A program made the translations under genes and the position numbers. The notes beneath the pieces were generated by a model. It saw only the letters and a program-made list of their open reading frames with translations, was not told where the DNA came from and made no database searches. A stretch of 64,000 bases of DNA, from the NCBI RefSeq assembly GCF_965228705.1, contig NZ_OZ245832.1, forward strand, positions 1,984,001 to 2,048,000, written 5' to 3'. Source of the DNA: Croceimicrobium sp965228705. Lineage in GTDB: Bacteria > Bacteroidota > Bacteroidia > Flavobacteriales > Schleiferiaceae. Positions 25,772-34,311 of the stretch are shown piece by piece (the stretch's first letter is position 1; each line of letters starts with the position of its first letter).

Positions 25772-26527
25772 CTATCCACCCACCTTTTTCTGGAGGTATT
25801 CGCGTAATTCTGTGACAGCTTCGGCTAAAGCCTGATCCGCTAATTCGTCAAGGCTGTATTTATTGTCTTCGGCATTTTTACCAATCTTTCCTTCAGACTG
25901 CCCCATAAAGCTTCTAAAGAAAATCTTCTTACCCTCTCGGTTCACCAAATAAACGGTAATAACTGCCTGCACTTTTTGCTTGTGAAAACCTGCAGAGGAA
26001 ATCCCCATTACCTGCACATTGGCCTCCTCGAAAAACTGGAAAGTATTGCTAAGGATCAAAACTGCATCAACGCGTTCGGGTAAATAATTGAAGGAGCTTA
26101 GGACTTCATCATCGCCACGCTTCATTACTGGATAACCATCCGCAGCAACGAATTCGCCTCCCATATATAAAAGCTTATCTACACTTCTAAATTCTTTATC
26201 AATAGAGGCATTGTATTCGCTTACGAATTCTTGAAACTCAGGTGAATTAAGGATCTCTTCTTCATTAATCACCTTATCCACCAAGCTACTGCGTTGCTTA
26301 AAAAAATGATCATGTACCTTATTTCCAGGCTCCGTTAAAACCGTATCCGGAAGATTGATGTCTGAAACTAAGCGCGCTTGTATTGAAGAATTATTCTTCA
26401 CTTGATCAAGCGAGTTGATGGAAATAACCGCAATGTTGTTTGTGTTTTTATAAGCCTTCTTCTTCAAGGCACAAGAGCTAGCAAAAACAACTAAAGTCAG
26501 GAAAAGGAAAATTTGTTTGATTTTCAT
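25772..26527 (-). CDS. Putative lipoprotein, 251 aa
   Basis: Signal MKIKQIFLFLTLVVFASSCALKK with lipobox ending at Cys19. The mature part has a Lys/Asn-rich start, helices (EEILNSPEFQEFVSEYNASIDKE), a strand-rich centre (VDAVLILSNTFQFF, VQAVITVYLVNREGKKIFFRSF) and a Lys-rich C-terminal helix. The arrangement resembles Bacteroidota lipoproteins with a beta-alpha-beta core like CsgG/TolB-type lipoproteins, but the match is too weak to name. It is transcribed alone. Confidence 0.72.
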   Translation of the reverse strand: MKIKQIFLFLTLVVFASSCALKKKAYKNTNNIAVISINSLDQVKNNSSIQARLVSDINLPDTVLTEPGNKVHDHFFKQRSSLVDKVINEEEILNSPEFQEFVSEYNASIDKEFRSVDKLLYMGGEFVAADGYPVMKRGDDEVLSSFNYLPERVDAVLILSNTFQFFEEANVQVMGISSAGFHKQKVQAVITVYLVNREGKKIFFRSFMGQSEGKIGKNAEDNKYSLDELADQALAEAVTELREYLQKKVGG

Positions 26528-26832
26528 AAAGGTTAGTTTTTAATGGGCGCTAATGTAGATTTTTAGGATCGATCAAAATCCACGACCCTAGCCTATTATT
26601 GACATCTACCCAAATAGTTTCATTGTAGCAAATGTTTCAATCCGATTAATAGGCCTTTCAAGAGTAGAAGAAAAGCCTTCATTATCAAGAGCTAATCTTT
26701 GCTTCCCAGCTTTAAATTCCCGACCTTCAACAGGCTTATTTGAAGCCCCCCTCGCCTGAGTCTGCCAGCTAAGCAACAGAAACTCCGGACCTGGGGTCTT
26801 TCAATTTTCCTGAAATCTCAAAATCAAAAAAT
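26528..26832. other. Divergent intergenic region upstream of katG
   Basis: 305 bp between the minus-strand lipoprotein gene and katG. No gene seen. No clear OxyR- or PerR-type site could be recognised by eye; the control region of katG must lie here. Confidence 0.45.
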
Positions 26833-29013
26833 ATGGACCCAGCCAGTAAAGGAAAATGCCCCGTAATGCACGGCGCCAATACCCAAAGTCATAATGATGT
26901 TATGGAATGGTGGCCCAAGGCCCTAAACCTGGACATCCTCCACCAACATGATCGAAAATCCAATCCTCTGGAAGCAAACTTTAATTATGCTGAGGAATTC
27001 AAAAAACTGGATTTAGAAGCCCTAAAAAGTGACTTAAAGAAATTAATGACCGACAGTCAGGATTGGTGGCCCGCCGACTGGGGACATTACGGAGGCCTAA
27101 TGATTCGCATGGCCTGGCATGCCGCCGGAACCTACCGCGTATCCGATGGTCGCGGAGGTGCCGGAACCGGAAACCAACGTTTCGCCCCAATAAACAGTTG
27201 GCCCGACAATGCCAATCTCGATAAAGCCCGACGCCTGCTTTGGCCGGTAAAAAAGAAATACGGAAACAAAATTTCCTGGGCCGACCTTATTATTCTGGCC
27301 GGCAATATGGCCTACGAATCCATGGGCTTTAAGACCTTTGGCTTTGCCGGGGGCCGTGAAGATATTTGGCATCCAGAAAAAGATGCTTTCTGGGGCTCCG
27401 AAAAAGAATGGCTGGCCTCTACCCACCATCGCTATGAAAATGACAGTGATCGCGAATCCTTGGAAAATCCTTTAGCGGCCGTGCAAATGGGATTGATTTA
27501 TGTGAACCCCGAAGGAGTAGATGGAAACCCGGATCCCCTTCGCACCGCCAAAGATGTGCGCCTCACCTTTAAGCGCATGGCCATGAATGATGAGGAAACC
27601 GTAGCCCTTACTGCTGGCGGCCATACGGTAGGAAAAACCCATGGGAATGGCGATGCCGGTGCTCTGGGCGAAAGTCCGGAAGGCGCCGAAATCCACGAAC
27701 AAGGTTTAGGCTGGCATAATCCCAAAGGAAATGGCAATGGAGCCGACACAGTGACCAGTGGCCTGGAAGGGGCCTGGACCACCACTCCCGATCGCTGGAA
27801 TCATACCTACTTCTACCTTTTGCTGGAGCATGATTGGGAACTGAAGAAAAGTCCGGCTGGAGCCTGGCAATGGGAACCCATCCAGATTAAAGAAGAAGAT
27901 ATGCCGGTGGATGCTCATGATCCAACCGTACGCCGCAACCCCATCATGACCGACGCCGATATGGCCATGAAAATGGACCCCGAGTACCGCAAAATCTCCG
28001 AGCGCTTTTATAAGGATCCCGAATATTTTGCGGAAACCTTTGCTCGGGCCTGGTTTAAACTCACCCATCGCGATTTAGGCCCAAAGAGTCGCTACCTGGG
28101 TGCGGATGTTCCTCAGGAAGATTTGATTTGGCAAGATCCTATACCGACGGTCAATTACAGCCTTTCAGATTCCGAAATCGAAGATCTCAAACAGCAAATC
28201 CTCAATAGCGGATTATCAAAAAGGGAATTAATTAGTACCGCCTGGGATAGTGCTCGCACTTTTAGAGGCTCAGATTTTCGCGGTGGCGCCAATGGTGCCC
28301 ATATCCGCTTAAACCCGCTTAAAAATTGGAGAGGCAATGAGCCCGAAAGACTCGATAAAGTACTAAAGGTGCTCAGTGATATTCAAGCAAAGCAAAGCAA
28401 GAGCATTAGCCTGGCCGACCTGATTGTATTGGGCGGTAGTGCAGCGGTAGAAAAGGCAGCCCAAGAGGGAGGCTTCGACCTTAAAGTTCCTTTTAATCCG
28501 GGCAGAGGTGATGCCAGCCCGGAAATGACCGATGCGGAGTCCTTCGAGGTTTTGGAGCCCATCCATGATGGTTTTAGAAATTGGTTGAAAGAAGACTATG
28601 ATGTAAGTGCAGAAGAGCTATTAGTTGATCGTAGTCAGCTAATGGGTTTAAGCGCCCCGGAAATGACCGTCTTATTAGGCGGACTACGTGTTCTGGATTG
28701 CAATTACGGGCATAATCAAGAAGGGGTATTCACTGACAAACCCGGAGTTTTATCCAATGATTTCTTCGTGAATATTACTGATATGCGTTTTCAATGGCGC
28801 CCTAAGGGAGACGATAAGTACGCCATTATTGATCGAGCTTCGGGCCAGGAAAAATGGACTGCCAGCAGAGTGGACCTGATATTTGGTTCCAACTCTATCC
28901 TCCGCGCCTATTCTGAAGTATACGCCCAAGATGATAATCAAGAGAAATTTGCACGCGACTTCATCAAAGCCTGGGTAAAAGTGATGAACGCAGATCGCTT
29001 TGATTTGCACTAA
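26833..29013 (+). CDS. katG: Catalase-peroxidase KatG
   Basis: 726 aa, the normal length. Two related peroxidase domains. The N-terminal one carries the active site: distal Arg92, Trp95, His96 (MIRMAWHAAGTYR) and proximal His264 (TAGGHTVGKTHG). The Tyr in LIYVNPEG and the Met in TFKRMAMND are present for the Trp-Tyr-Met adduct needed for catalase activity. The C-terminal half (from about 440) lacks haem ligands, as is usual. The enzyme removes hydrogen peroxide in the cytoplasm. The start at 26833 reads KGKCPVMHG, the typical KatG N-terminus. A terminator follows. Confidence 0.97.
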   Translation: MDPASKGKCPVMHGANTQSHNDVMEWWPKALNLDILHQHDRKSNPLEANFNYAEEFKKLDLEALKSDLKKLMTDSQDWWPADWGHYGGLMIRMAWHAAGTYRVSDGRGGAGTGNQRFAPINSWPDNANLDKARRLLWPVKKKYGNKISWADLIILAGNMAYESMGFKTFGFAGGREDIWHPEKDAFWGSEKEWLASTHHRYENDSDRESLENPLAAVQMGLIYVNPEGVDGNPDPLRTAKDVRLTFKRMAMNDEETVALTAGGHTVGKTHGNGDAGALGESPEGAEIHEQGLGWHNPKGNGNGADTVTSGLEGAWTTTPDRWNHTYFYLLLEHDWELKKSPAGAWQWEPIQIKEEDMPVDAHDPTVRRNPIMTDADMAMKMDPEYRKISERFYKDPEYFAETFARAWFKLTHRDLGPKSRYLGADVPQEDLIWQDPIPTVNYSLSDSEIEDLKQQILNSGLSKRELISTAWDSARTFRGSDFRGGANGAHIRLNPLKNWRGNEPERLDKVLKVLSDIQAKQSKSISLADLIVLGGSAAVEKAAQEGGFDLKVPFNPGRGDASPEMTDAESFEVLEPIHDGFRNWLKEDYDVSAEELLVDRSQLMGLSAPEMTVLLGGLRVLDCNYGHNQEGVFTDKPGVLSNDFFVNITDMRFQWRPKGDDKYAIIDRASGQEKWTASRVDLIFGSNSILRAYSEVYAQDDNQEKFARDFIKAWVKVMNADRFDLH

Positions 29014-29036
29014 AATCAATTTGAAAACTATATTGA

Positions 29037-29063
29037 AGCGACCTCATTGGGGTCGCTTTTTTT
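29037..29063 (+). terminator. Intrinsic terminator after katG
   Basis: AGCGACC pairs with GGTCGCT around a 7-nt loop, followed by seven T. It separates katG from the Crp/Fnr gene. Confidence 0.85.
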
Positions 29064-29109
29064 AGGCTCTCCCTTCATTTGAATTATCTTAGCCTGATAA
29101 CCAAGCAAA

Positions 29110-29679
29110 ATGCTGGCCCAAACCCTAAAACAATCCTTCGATCACTATTTCGAGGCTCCCATAGAGGCCTGGTTGGAGTTCACAGAATTTTGTGAACCTA
29201 TTCAGTTTAAGAAGGATGAAGTAATTAAAGCTCAAGGCACAGCAGAACGGTATTTCTATTTTATAATCGAAGGAAGCGCAGGCGTTTTCCTCTGGAAGAA
29301 CCACAATTTTGTTTGTCTGGATTTTGCCCTGGAGAAATCCGCTTGCTGTGATTATATGTCCTTACTCACCGGCGAAAGCACCGAACTGGAAATTGTAGCC
29401 CTGGAGAAATCAGAAATGATTCGCATGCCACGTGCCGAATTTCATCGCTTAGGTCAAAAGAGTGTAGGCCGGGTAATCATGCAAATGACTGCAGAGGCAT
29501 CTTTTATCGAAAAACAACAGCAGCAGATTGAACTCCTCACAAAGAGCGCCGAGGAACGCTACCACATTCTACAAAAACGCTTTCCGGGCATTGAATTGAG
29601 GATCGCCCAAAAACACATCGCTTCTTATCTGGGAATCACGCCCCAAAGCCTTAGCCGATTGCGCAAACAGCAAGCCTGA
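29110..29679 (+). CDS. Crp/Fnr-family transcriptional regulator
   Basis: 189 aa. cNMP-type barrel at residues about 15-115 (FKKDEVIKAQGTAERYFYFIIEGSAGVFL), a long dimer helix, and a short C-terminal HTH (IAQKHIASYLGITPQSLSRLRKQ). Only a distant match to the other Crp/Fnr protein in the window (14960-15535), although the same domain order. The segment SACCDYMSLLTGES holds a Cys pair that could be redox-sensitive; this is inference. It has its own promoter region between the katG terminator and ATG 29110, and may control the outer-membrane protein gene after it. Confidence 0.85.
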   Translation: MLAQTLKQSFDHYFEAPIEAWLEFTEFCEPIQFKKDEVIKAQGTAERYFYFIIEGSAGVFLWKNHNFVCLDFALEKSACCDYMSLLTGESTELEIVALEKSEMIRMPRAEFHRLGQKSVGRVIMQMTAEASFIEKQQQQIELLTKSAEERYHILQKRFPGIELRIAQKHIASYLGITPQSLSRLRKQQA

Positions 29680-29746
29680 TTTTTTACCCTATGGTAATTC
29701 CTGAAAAATTGGGATGCCGAACCTTTGCACTCAAATAAAACATGAG

Positions 29747-30316
29747 ATGCAAAAAACATTTTTAATCCTTCTAATGCTTGTTGCTCAGCTTAGTTATGGC
29801 CAGACAAAGGAGAAAAACGAAAGCCACAAAAGAGATGGCTTCACTATGGGAATCGGACTGGGAGCCGGAACTTTATCCTTAAACACCAAGCAATCTAATA
29901 ACACTGCTTTCTCGGTCAGCCTCCCCAATATTAAGGTAGGATATATGCTTAAACCCAATTTGGAAATATTAGGCTTATTGCCTGGCGCCACCTACAAATC
30001 TGAAGGTAAGGACCGCGGCTTTGAAGCCTTTATGCTGGGAGCACAGTATTGGCCTAAAGAAAGATGGTGGCTTATGGGAGCCGCCGGACTCACCTTCGAT
30101 GCCGCTGCTTTTTATACTGTTGAAGATCCCAATACCGCCGAATTCAATTTTGGTTTGCCCGCATTAAGCTTTGCCACTGGCTATGAAGTGTGGCGTAAAG
30201 GTAGAATGGCCATCGACCTGCAATACCGTTTTTTCTACGGGCAGGCGCAATTAAAGAATAATGGCCAGCGCAAAGGCATTGCGAATATGCTTATTATTGG
30301 CTTCAACATGTATTGA
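29747..30316 (+). CDS. Outer-membrane-type protein, 189 aa
   Basis: Signal peptide MQKTFLILLMLVAQLSYGQ; start ATG 29747 fits it, whereas ATG 29714 would add an odd cytoplasmic leader. The mature part is a series of amphipathic strands with Gly/Tyr/Trp (FTMGIGLGAGTLSLN, GFEAFMLGAQYWPKERWWLMGAAG, MAIDLQYRFFYGQ) and ends in a hydrophobic strand (MLIIGFNMY), the typical end of a small outer-membrane beta-barrel of the OmpW/OmpX-like size class. Role unknown. Confidence 0.75.
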   Translation: MQKTFLILLMLVAQLSYGQTKEKNESHKRDGFTMGIGLGAGTLSLNTKQSNNTAFSVSLPNIKVGYMLKPNLEILGLLPGATYKSEGKDRGFEAFMLGAQYWPKERWWLMGAAGLTFDAAAFYTVEDPNTAEFNFGLPALSFATGYEVWRKGRMAIDLQYRFFYGQAQLKNNGQRKGIANMLIIGFNMY

Positions 30317-30317
30317 T

Positions 30318-30695
30318 ATGATAGCCTTAGCCCAATACGGCCTTTTAAGCATTTTAAGCCTGATGCTGCTTTTCCACCTCTTGATTCTCCTTAAGGCCAT
30401 ACCCTATGCAAGTGTATGGGGTGGCCGCCTTAAGAATGACCAAGAGATGTATCGCTTCGAAACTCCTTCGATACTGATTAATGCTCTTTTCTTGGCTATA
30501 GCCCTAATCAAAGCTGAGCTCCTTGGCATTCATCTTCCGGAGCTAGCCATGCAAATTAGCTTATGGATCATGGCTGCATTATTCGCCTTCAACACCTTTG
30601 GAAATTTAATGTCTAAAAACCGTTTGGAGAAAATGGTTTTTAGTCCCATCACCCTGGTCTTATGCACTTTTGTCGTGATATTAGCTTTGAGCTAG
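30318..30695 (+). CDS. Four-helix membrane protein, 125 aa
   Basis: Four predicted TM helices with short polar loops: about residues 5-25, 50-68, 73-93 and 103-122. ATG 30318 is used, 1 bp after the stop of the barrel gene; an earlier ATG at 30261 would overlap that gene by 56 bp in another frame. It is probably cotranscribed with the barrel protein. Family not recognised. Confidence 0.72.
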   Translation: MIALAQYGLLSILSLMLLFHLLILLKAIPYASVWGGRLKNDQEMYRFETPSILINALFLAIALIKAELLGIHLPELAMQISLWIMAALFAFNTFGNLMSKNRLEKMVFSPITLVLCTFVVILALS

Positions 30696-30709
30696 GCTTA
30701 AATCATTAA

Positions 30710-31540
30710 TCAACGATAGCGATACTTCACTATCATATTCAAATGAGGTTCTTCTACTAAGCTTCCTAAACCATGGCCGCTGCCCATGGATCGCCAGCTT
30801 TCCATTTTCGGATATTTATACCAGGTGCGCCGCTGCTCACTACCCCGCAAATAATAGCGAATTCCGCCCATGGCCTTATACTCCGAATTCTGATGGATAA
30901 ACTCCACCACCACGAAAAACGGCTCTTCAAATTTCAGCTGCCTGGCCTCCAGATTTAATTCCAAATAGCGACCGGAATAAGCGGGAATTAAAACAGGTTC
31001 AATAGCCAACATTTGTCCGGGCATTGAATCTTGTCGCGCATAAAAGGAAAGGCGTACTACATTGTCACCATTGCGTAGCTTTATTTTCAAATGATTCAAT
31101 TGCAAGGGAAATTCGGTCGACCCGGGATCTATTAAATAGGCCATTTCCATTCCACTATTCGACCAGAGATTAATATCCGCATGCCGACCTTCCCAATCCA
31201 CCTCCTTTTCGGAGCGCGGCTTTACCGTTACCGCTCCCAACATTTTCTGATCGGCTTTTAAATAGACTTGCTCAGGTTCATTTGGCGACCAAGGCAAAAT
31301 AAAGGACTGATACCCCATACAGGAAAAGATCAGGGTATCCCCCTCCTGTACTAGAAGCGAAGCCTTCCCCTGTTCATCTGAATAGAGTAATCTGGCGGAA
31401 CCGCGCTTTTGCACCTTTACATAGGGAATAAAACTACTGTCTTGGGCATCGAAAAATTGAAAATAACTTTGAGCTTGAACCGATTTTAATCCGATAATGG
31501 CAATAAAAATGACGGTGATTAGAAAACTAGTTTTTCGCAT
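30710..31540 (-). CDS. Carboxypeptidase-regulatory-like domain protein, 276 aa
   Basis: Signal peptide (MRKTSFLITVIFIAIIGLKSVQAQ) followed by a carboxypeptidase D regulatory-like beta-sandwich at about 25-95 (FFDAQDSSFIPYVKVQKRG ... SDEQGKASLLVQEGDTLIFSCMGY), the same kind of domain that begins TonB-dependent receptors. It is not followed by a plug and barrel; instead residues 100-276 form a beta-rich domain (LQLNHLKIKLRNGDNVVRLSFY, FVVVEFIH). Probably periplasmic or surface-attached. Function unknown. Confidence 0.75.
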   Translation of the reverse strand: MRKTSFLITVIFIAIIGLKSVQAQSYFQFFDAQDSSFIPYVKVQKRGSARLLYSDEQGKASLLVQEGDTLIFSCMGYQSFILPWSPNEPEQVYLKADQKMLGAVTVKPRSEKEVDWEGRHADINLWSNSGMEMAYLIDPGSTEFPLQLNHLKIKLRNGDNVVRLSFYARQDSMPGQMLAIEPVLIPAYSGRYLELNLEARQLKFEEPFFVVVEFIHQNSEYKAMGGIRYYLRGSEQRRTWYKYPKMESWRSMGSGHGLGSLVEEPHLNMIVKYRYR

Positions 31541-31611
31541 AGAATTAATTCAGACCTACTCTTAAAAAACGTCAAGCTTCCACTTTTCATGCTTTCCGTA
31601 TTTCCATTTCA

Positions 31612-32307
31612 TCAATTATTGCTCAAAACATTAGCAAGCTCATACAAGACTAAAAACAAGCGTTGTTTTTTAGCCTCCAATTCCTGAAACTCCGAATTGC
31701 GGAAATCCCTTAAGCCAGGCTTGCGATCTTTAGCTTCGATTCTGCCAATTTGAAACTGACCATCCTGCCACAGGATCACTTTTTTATGCATGGCGATTGG
31801 CCACTCCTTCTTGTCTTCTAATTCTCTTACAATAAGCAAATCCAAAACCCGTCCCTGCTCATTAATCCAAGGCAGACCTGCATGCGGCTCGAATGCCAGA
31901 TAATCCGATTTTAAGGCAGGTAGAGGCAAACTAAGCTTCAAGAATTGATCCAGATCCTTAGTCTCGAAATAAGAACCTCGCTTTTCCGAACTGATATAAT
32001 AAACCGGACTAAAACTTAAGGGCATCTTTTTAGGTCGCAGCTGATTACTGCTGCTCTTTACATAGTCCTTTTTAAAGATGTCGAAATGAAAGAGATCATT
32101 TACTGAAAGCTCTTTATTTAGCAAATCATCAGTAGAAATACCAAAATGTTTAGCAATTTCCATCAAAGTGGCAATCTTCGGCTCCGCCCTTCCTTCTTCA
32201 TAAGCACCGATACTTGCCCGCTTCAAATCAAATAAATCTGCAAACTGACTCTGATTCAAGTTTTTAACGGAGCGTATCTTTTTTATATTCTTTCCAACGT
32301 ATGACAT
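31612..32307 (-). CDS. XRE-family (Cro/CI-type) transcriptional regulator
   Basis: 231 aa. N-terminal Xre HTH, residues 8-60 (KKIRSVKNLNQSQFADLFDL, then SIGAYEEGRAEPK). The C-terminal half (about 95-231) is beta-rich and has the general layout of an S24/LexA-like or sensory domain (YFETKDLDQFLKLSLPLPAL; MHKKVILWQDGQFQIGRI), but no protease Ser/Lys pair is obvious, so it may be an inert sensor. Divergent from the PspA/flotillin operon, with which it shares a promoter region holding repeats; it is a likely local controller of that operon. Confidence 0.82.
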   Translation of the reverse strand: MSYVGKNIKKIRSVKNLNQSQFADLFDLKRASIGAYEEGRAEPKIATLMEIAKHFGISTDDLLNKELSVNDLFHFDIFKKDYVKSSSNQLRPKKMPLSFSPVYYISSEKRGSYFETKDLDQFLKLSLPLPALKSDYLAFEPHAGLPWINEQGRVLDLLIVRELEDKKEWPIAMHKKVILWQDGQFQIGRIEAKDRKPGLRDFRNSEFQELEAKKQRLFLVLYELANVLSNN

Positions 32308-32310
32308 ATC

Positions 32311-32383
32311 CTAAAAATATTTTTGCTAATTCTTTTGGCAAAACTAAAAATATTAGTAGCTTAGCAGGGTAAAACTAAAAATA
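32311..32383. promoter_or_regulatory. Divergent promoters with three CTAAAAATA repeats
   Basis: CTAAAAATA occurs at 32311-32319, 32344-32352 and 32375-32383, spaced 33 and 31 bp, i.e. about three helical turns. Plus promoter: TTTG 32334-32337, 19-bp gap, TAGCTTAG 32357-32364. Minus promoter for the XRE gene: TTTTG at 32343-32339, 19-bp gap, TATTTTTA at 32319-32312. The middle repeat lies inside the plus promoter and the first one overlaps the minus -7 element, as expected if the XRE protein controls both. Confidence 0.5.
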
Positions 32384-32388
32384 ATAAC

Positions 32389-32502
32389 ATGAAAAGTGTG
32401 CTCTTCCTTTGGAAACGCCTTTTTGCCCCGCAGAAAAAACCTAATTTGGTGCCTATCTACGCTAAGCAAGAATCGCAAAAAATCAAATTTCTGAAACCAT
32501 GA
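32389..32502 (+). CDS. 37-aa micro-protein heading the stress operon
   Basis: ATG 32389 begins MKSVLFLWKRLFAPQKKPN and ends KIKFLKP with TGA at 32500-32502, overlapping the ATG of the YbjN-like gene (ATGA). It lies 5 bp after the third regulatory repeat. The N-terminus is hydrophobic with Trp/Arg/Lys, the rest is Lys/Gln rich: it may be a small membrane-surface peptide or a leader peptide that couples translation of the next gene. Real expression is not proven; the coupling and position are the evidence. Confidence 0.5.
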   Translation: MKSVLFLWKRLFAPQKKPNLVPIYAKQESQKIKFLKP

Positions 32503-32894
32503 CCCATCACTTTGATCGAGTAAAAAACTACCTCATTGATCTGGACTACAACATTACTTACGAGAACGCCGAGGAGGAGGTTTTCGTAGTGGAATATCCA
32601 GATGCTGGAATATACAACCTGGTGATTGCTGTCGCCGACCCGATTCTCATCATGGAACAATTCCTTTTCGAATTGAAAGAGGGCAAACCGGAAGTGTTTC
32701 GCAAACTTCTGGAAAAGAACCGCGATATCGTTCACGGTGCTTTCGCCCTCGATGAGACGGGGACTAGAGTGGTGTTTAGGGACACCTTACAATTGGAAAA
32801 CATTGACCTGAACGAGATCGAGGGCTCGGTAAACTCCCTGGAACTACTCCTCAGTGAGTATTCTGATGAATTAATTGAATTTTCTAAAAACTAA
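32499..32894 (+). CDS. YbjN-domain protein
   Basis: 131 aa. The YbjN fold (type III secretion chaperone-like) is indicated by FDRVKNYLIDLDYNITYENAEEEVFVVEY, then YNLVIAVADPILIMEQFLFEL and LKNRDIVHGAFALDET-type strands (here LEKNRDIVHGAFALDETGTRVVF). YbjN-like proteins act as chaperone-like or regulatory proteins and their overproduction affects motility and membrane state in E. coli. In the E. coli yjf operon a small soluble partner (YjfI) occupies a similar place before the PspA-like gene; this could be its counterpart. The PspA gene begins 3 bp after the stop. Confidence 0.72.
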   Translation: MTHHFDRVKNYLIDLDYNITYENAEEEVFVVEYPDAGIYNLVIAVADPILIMEQFLFELKEGKPEVFRKLLEKNRDIVHGAFALDETGTRVVFRDTLQLENIDLNEIEGSVNSLELLLSEYSDELIEFSKN

Positions 32895-32897
32895 GAC

Positions 32898-33641
32898 ATG
32901 AGTATTTTCAAACGACTTTTCAGCATCGGTAAAGCAGAAGCTAATTCGGCCCTCGACAAATTAGAGGACCCCATTAAAATGACCGAACAAGGGATTCGCG
33001 ATCTTAAAGTTGATCTCGATAAAGCCCTGCAATCTTTGGCAGAAATCAAGGCCCTTAGTATTCGTGCTCGCAACGACACTAATACCTATCAGGCGAAAGC
33101 CAAGGACTACGAAAACAAAGCCATCGCCCTTTTACGCAAAGTGGAAAACGGTGAAATGGAAAGCAGCGAAGCCGACCGTTTAGCCGGTGAAGCCCTGAAC
33201 AAGAAAAAGGAGAACGAAGCCTTGATGAATCAAGCGAAAGCTGATAAGGAAAAGTTCGATGGCAATATCGACTCTATGGACAGCAAGATTAAACGTCTTC
33301 GCCAACAAATCAGTCAATATGAGAACGAACTCAAAACCCTAAAAGCACGGGTGAAAGTGAGTTCTGCTACCAAGAATATTAATAAGCAAATGGCCCAAAT
33401 CGATTCTTCGAGCACCGTAAGCATGCTGGAACGCATGAAAGACAAAGTAGCCGAAGAAGAAGCCCTGGCCGAAAGCTATGGCGACATTGCTAACGAAAGT
33501 CGCAGCCTCGATGAAGAGATCGACCGCGCCCTGGAAGACAGTGGCTCTGCCAGTGAAGATCTAGCTGCTTTAAAAGCAAAAATGGGTCTAAATAAAGACG
33601 CGAAGCCAGAAGGCGAAGGCGAAGCCAAGGACCCCCAATAA
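32898..33641 (+). CDS. pspA: PspA/IM30 (ESCRT-III-like) membrane-stress protein
   Basis: 247 aa, nearly all coiled coil. Start MSIFKRLFSIGKAEANSAL, an amphipathic helix that binds membranes, then LEDPIKMTEQGIRDLKVDLDKA, the signature of PspA/IM30 proteins, followed by four long helices and an acidic-Glu/Lys/Gly tail. PspA assembles rods and rings on the inner membrane and keeps the proton motive force under envelope stress. No pspBC or pspF homologues are nearby; the partners are a flotillin and a DUF350 protein instead. Confidence 0.92.
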   Translation: MSIFKRLFSIGKAEANSALDKLEDPIKMTEQGIRDLKVDLDKALQSLAEIKALSIRARNDTNTYQAKAKDYENKAIALLRKVENGEMESSEADRLAGEALNKKKENEALMNQAKADKEKFDGNIDSMDSKIKRLRQQISQYENELKTLKARVKVSSATKNINKQMAQIDSSSTVSMLERMKDKVAEEEALAESYGDIANESRSLDEEIDRALEDSGSASEDLAALKAKMGLNKDAKPEGEGEAKDPQ

Positions 33642-33650
33642 GATTAAACC

Positions 33651-34298
33651 ATGACCGACTTCCTCAACCAAATATTTAACGGAGCTAATGCCATCCCCAC
33701 GGCATTGCTCCTCTTCGTTGTCCTCTACTGGATTATCGTAATCCTGGGCTTTATCGGCACCGACTTTCTGGATATAGATCTGGATATCGACGCTGATGGT
33801 GAAGCCGACCTGGATGTTGATGGCGAAGGTGTGGAAGTCTCATGGATTAACAATGTTCTCCAGTTCTTCAACCTGGGTAAAATCCCCTTGATGATCTGGC
33901 TAAGCTTCGTAGCCCTACCCCTATGGTTTATTGCCGTGAACCTCAATCATTTCCTGGGCTTCGAAGGTTTTTTAAGCGGCTTATTGATCTTCCTACCCTC
34001 CGCTATCGTGAGTCTGTTCTTCGCCAAATTCGCCACCTGGCCTTTCGTGAAGATGTTTGAAAAGCTAGACGAAGACACCAAGGAAAAGGAACTGATTGGG
34101 CGAACAGCCATTGTAAGCTCAGCTGCCAGTGCTAGCAGTCGAGGGATGGCCGAACTAAGCTATAATGGCAGCCACCTCCGCATTATGATCCGTTGCCATG
34201 AAGGCCAAAGCGTAAAAAAGGGCGATCAAGTTCTTTTCATCCGCAAACTGAACGACCGTGGTGTATACCTGGTAGAACCCTATACTTCAATCGATTAA
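33651..34298 (+). CDS. YqiJ-like membrane protein with OB-fold domain (NfeD/DUF1449-like)
   Basis: 215 aa. Three or four TM helices: about 18-38, 72-90, 100-120 (FLSGLLIFLPSAIVSLFFAKF), separated by an acidic stretch (LDIDLDIDADGEADLDVDGE at residues about 40-60) with unusual DxDxDxD spacing that may bind cations. The C-terminal 65 residues form an OB-fold (IGRTAIVSSAASASSRGMAEL ... VKKGDQVLFIRK), as in YqiJ and NfeD. NfeD-type proteins pair with flotillins; the next gene here is one. ATG 33651 lies 9 bp after pspA. Confidence 0.82.
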   Translation: MTDFLNQIFNGANAIPTALLLFVVLYWIIVILGFIGTDFLDIDLDIDADGEADLDVDGEGVEVSWINNVLQFFNLGKIPLMIWLSFVALPLWFIAVNLNHFLGFEGFLSGLLIFLPSAIVSLFFAKFATWPFVKMFEKLDEDTKEKELIGRTAIVSSAASASSRGMAELSYNGSHLRIMIRCHEGQSVKKGDQVLFIRKLNDRGVYLVEPYTSID

Positions 34299-34311
34299 TC
34301 AACAAAATCCT

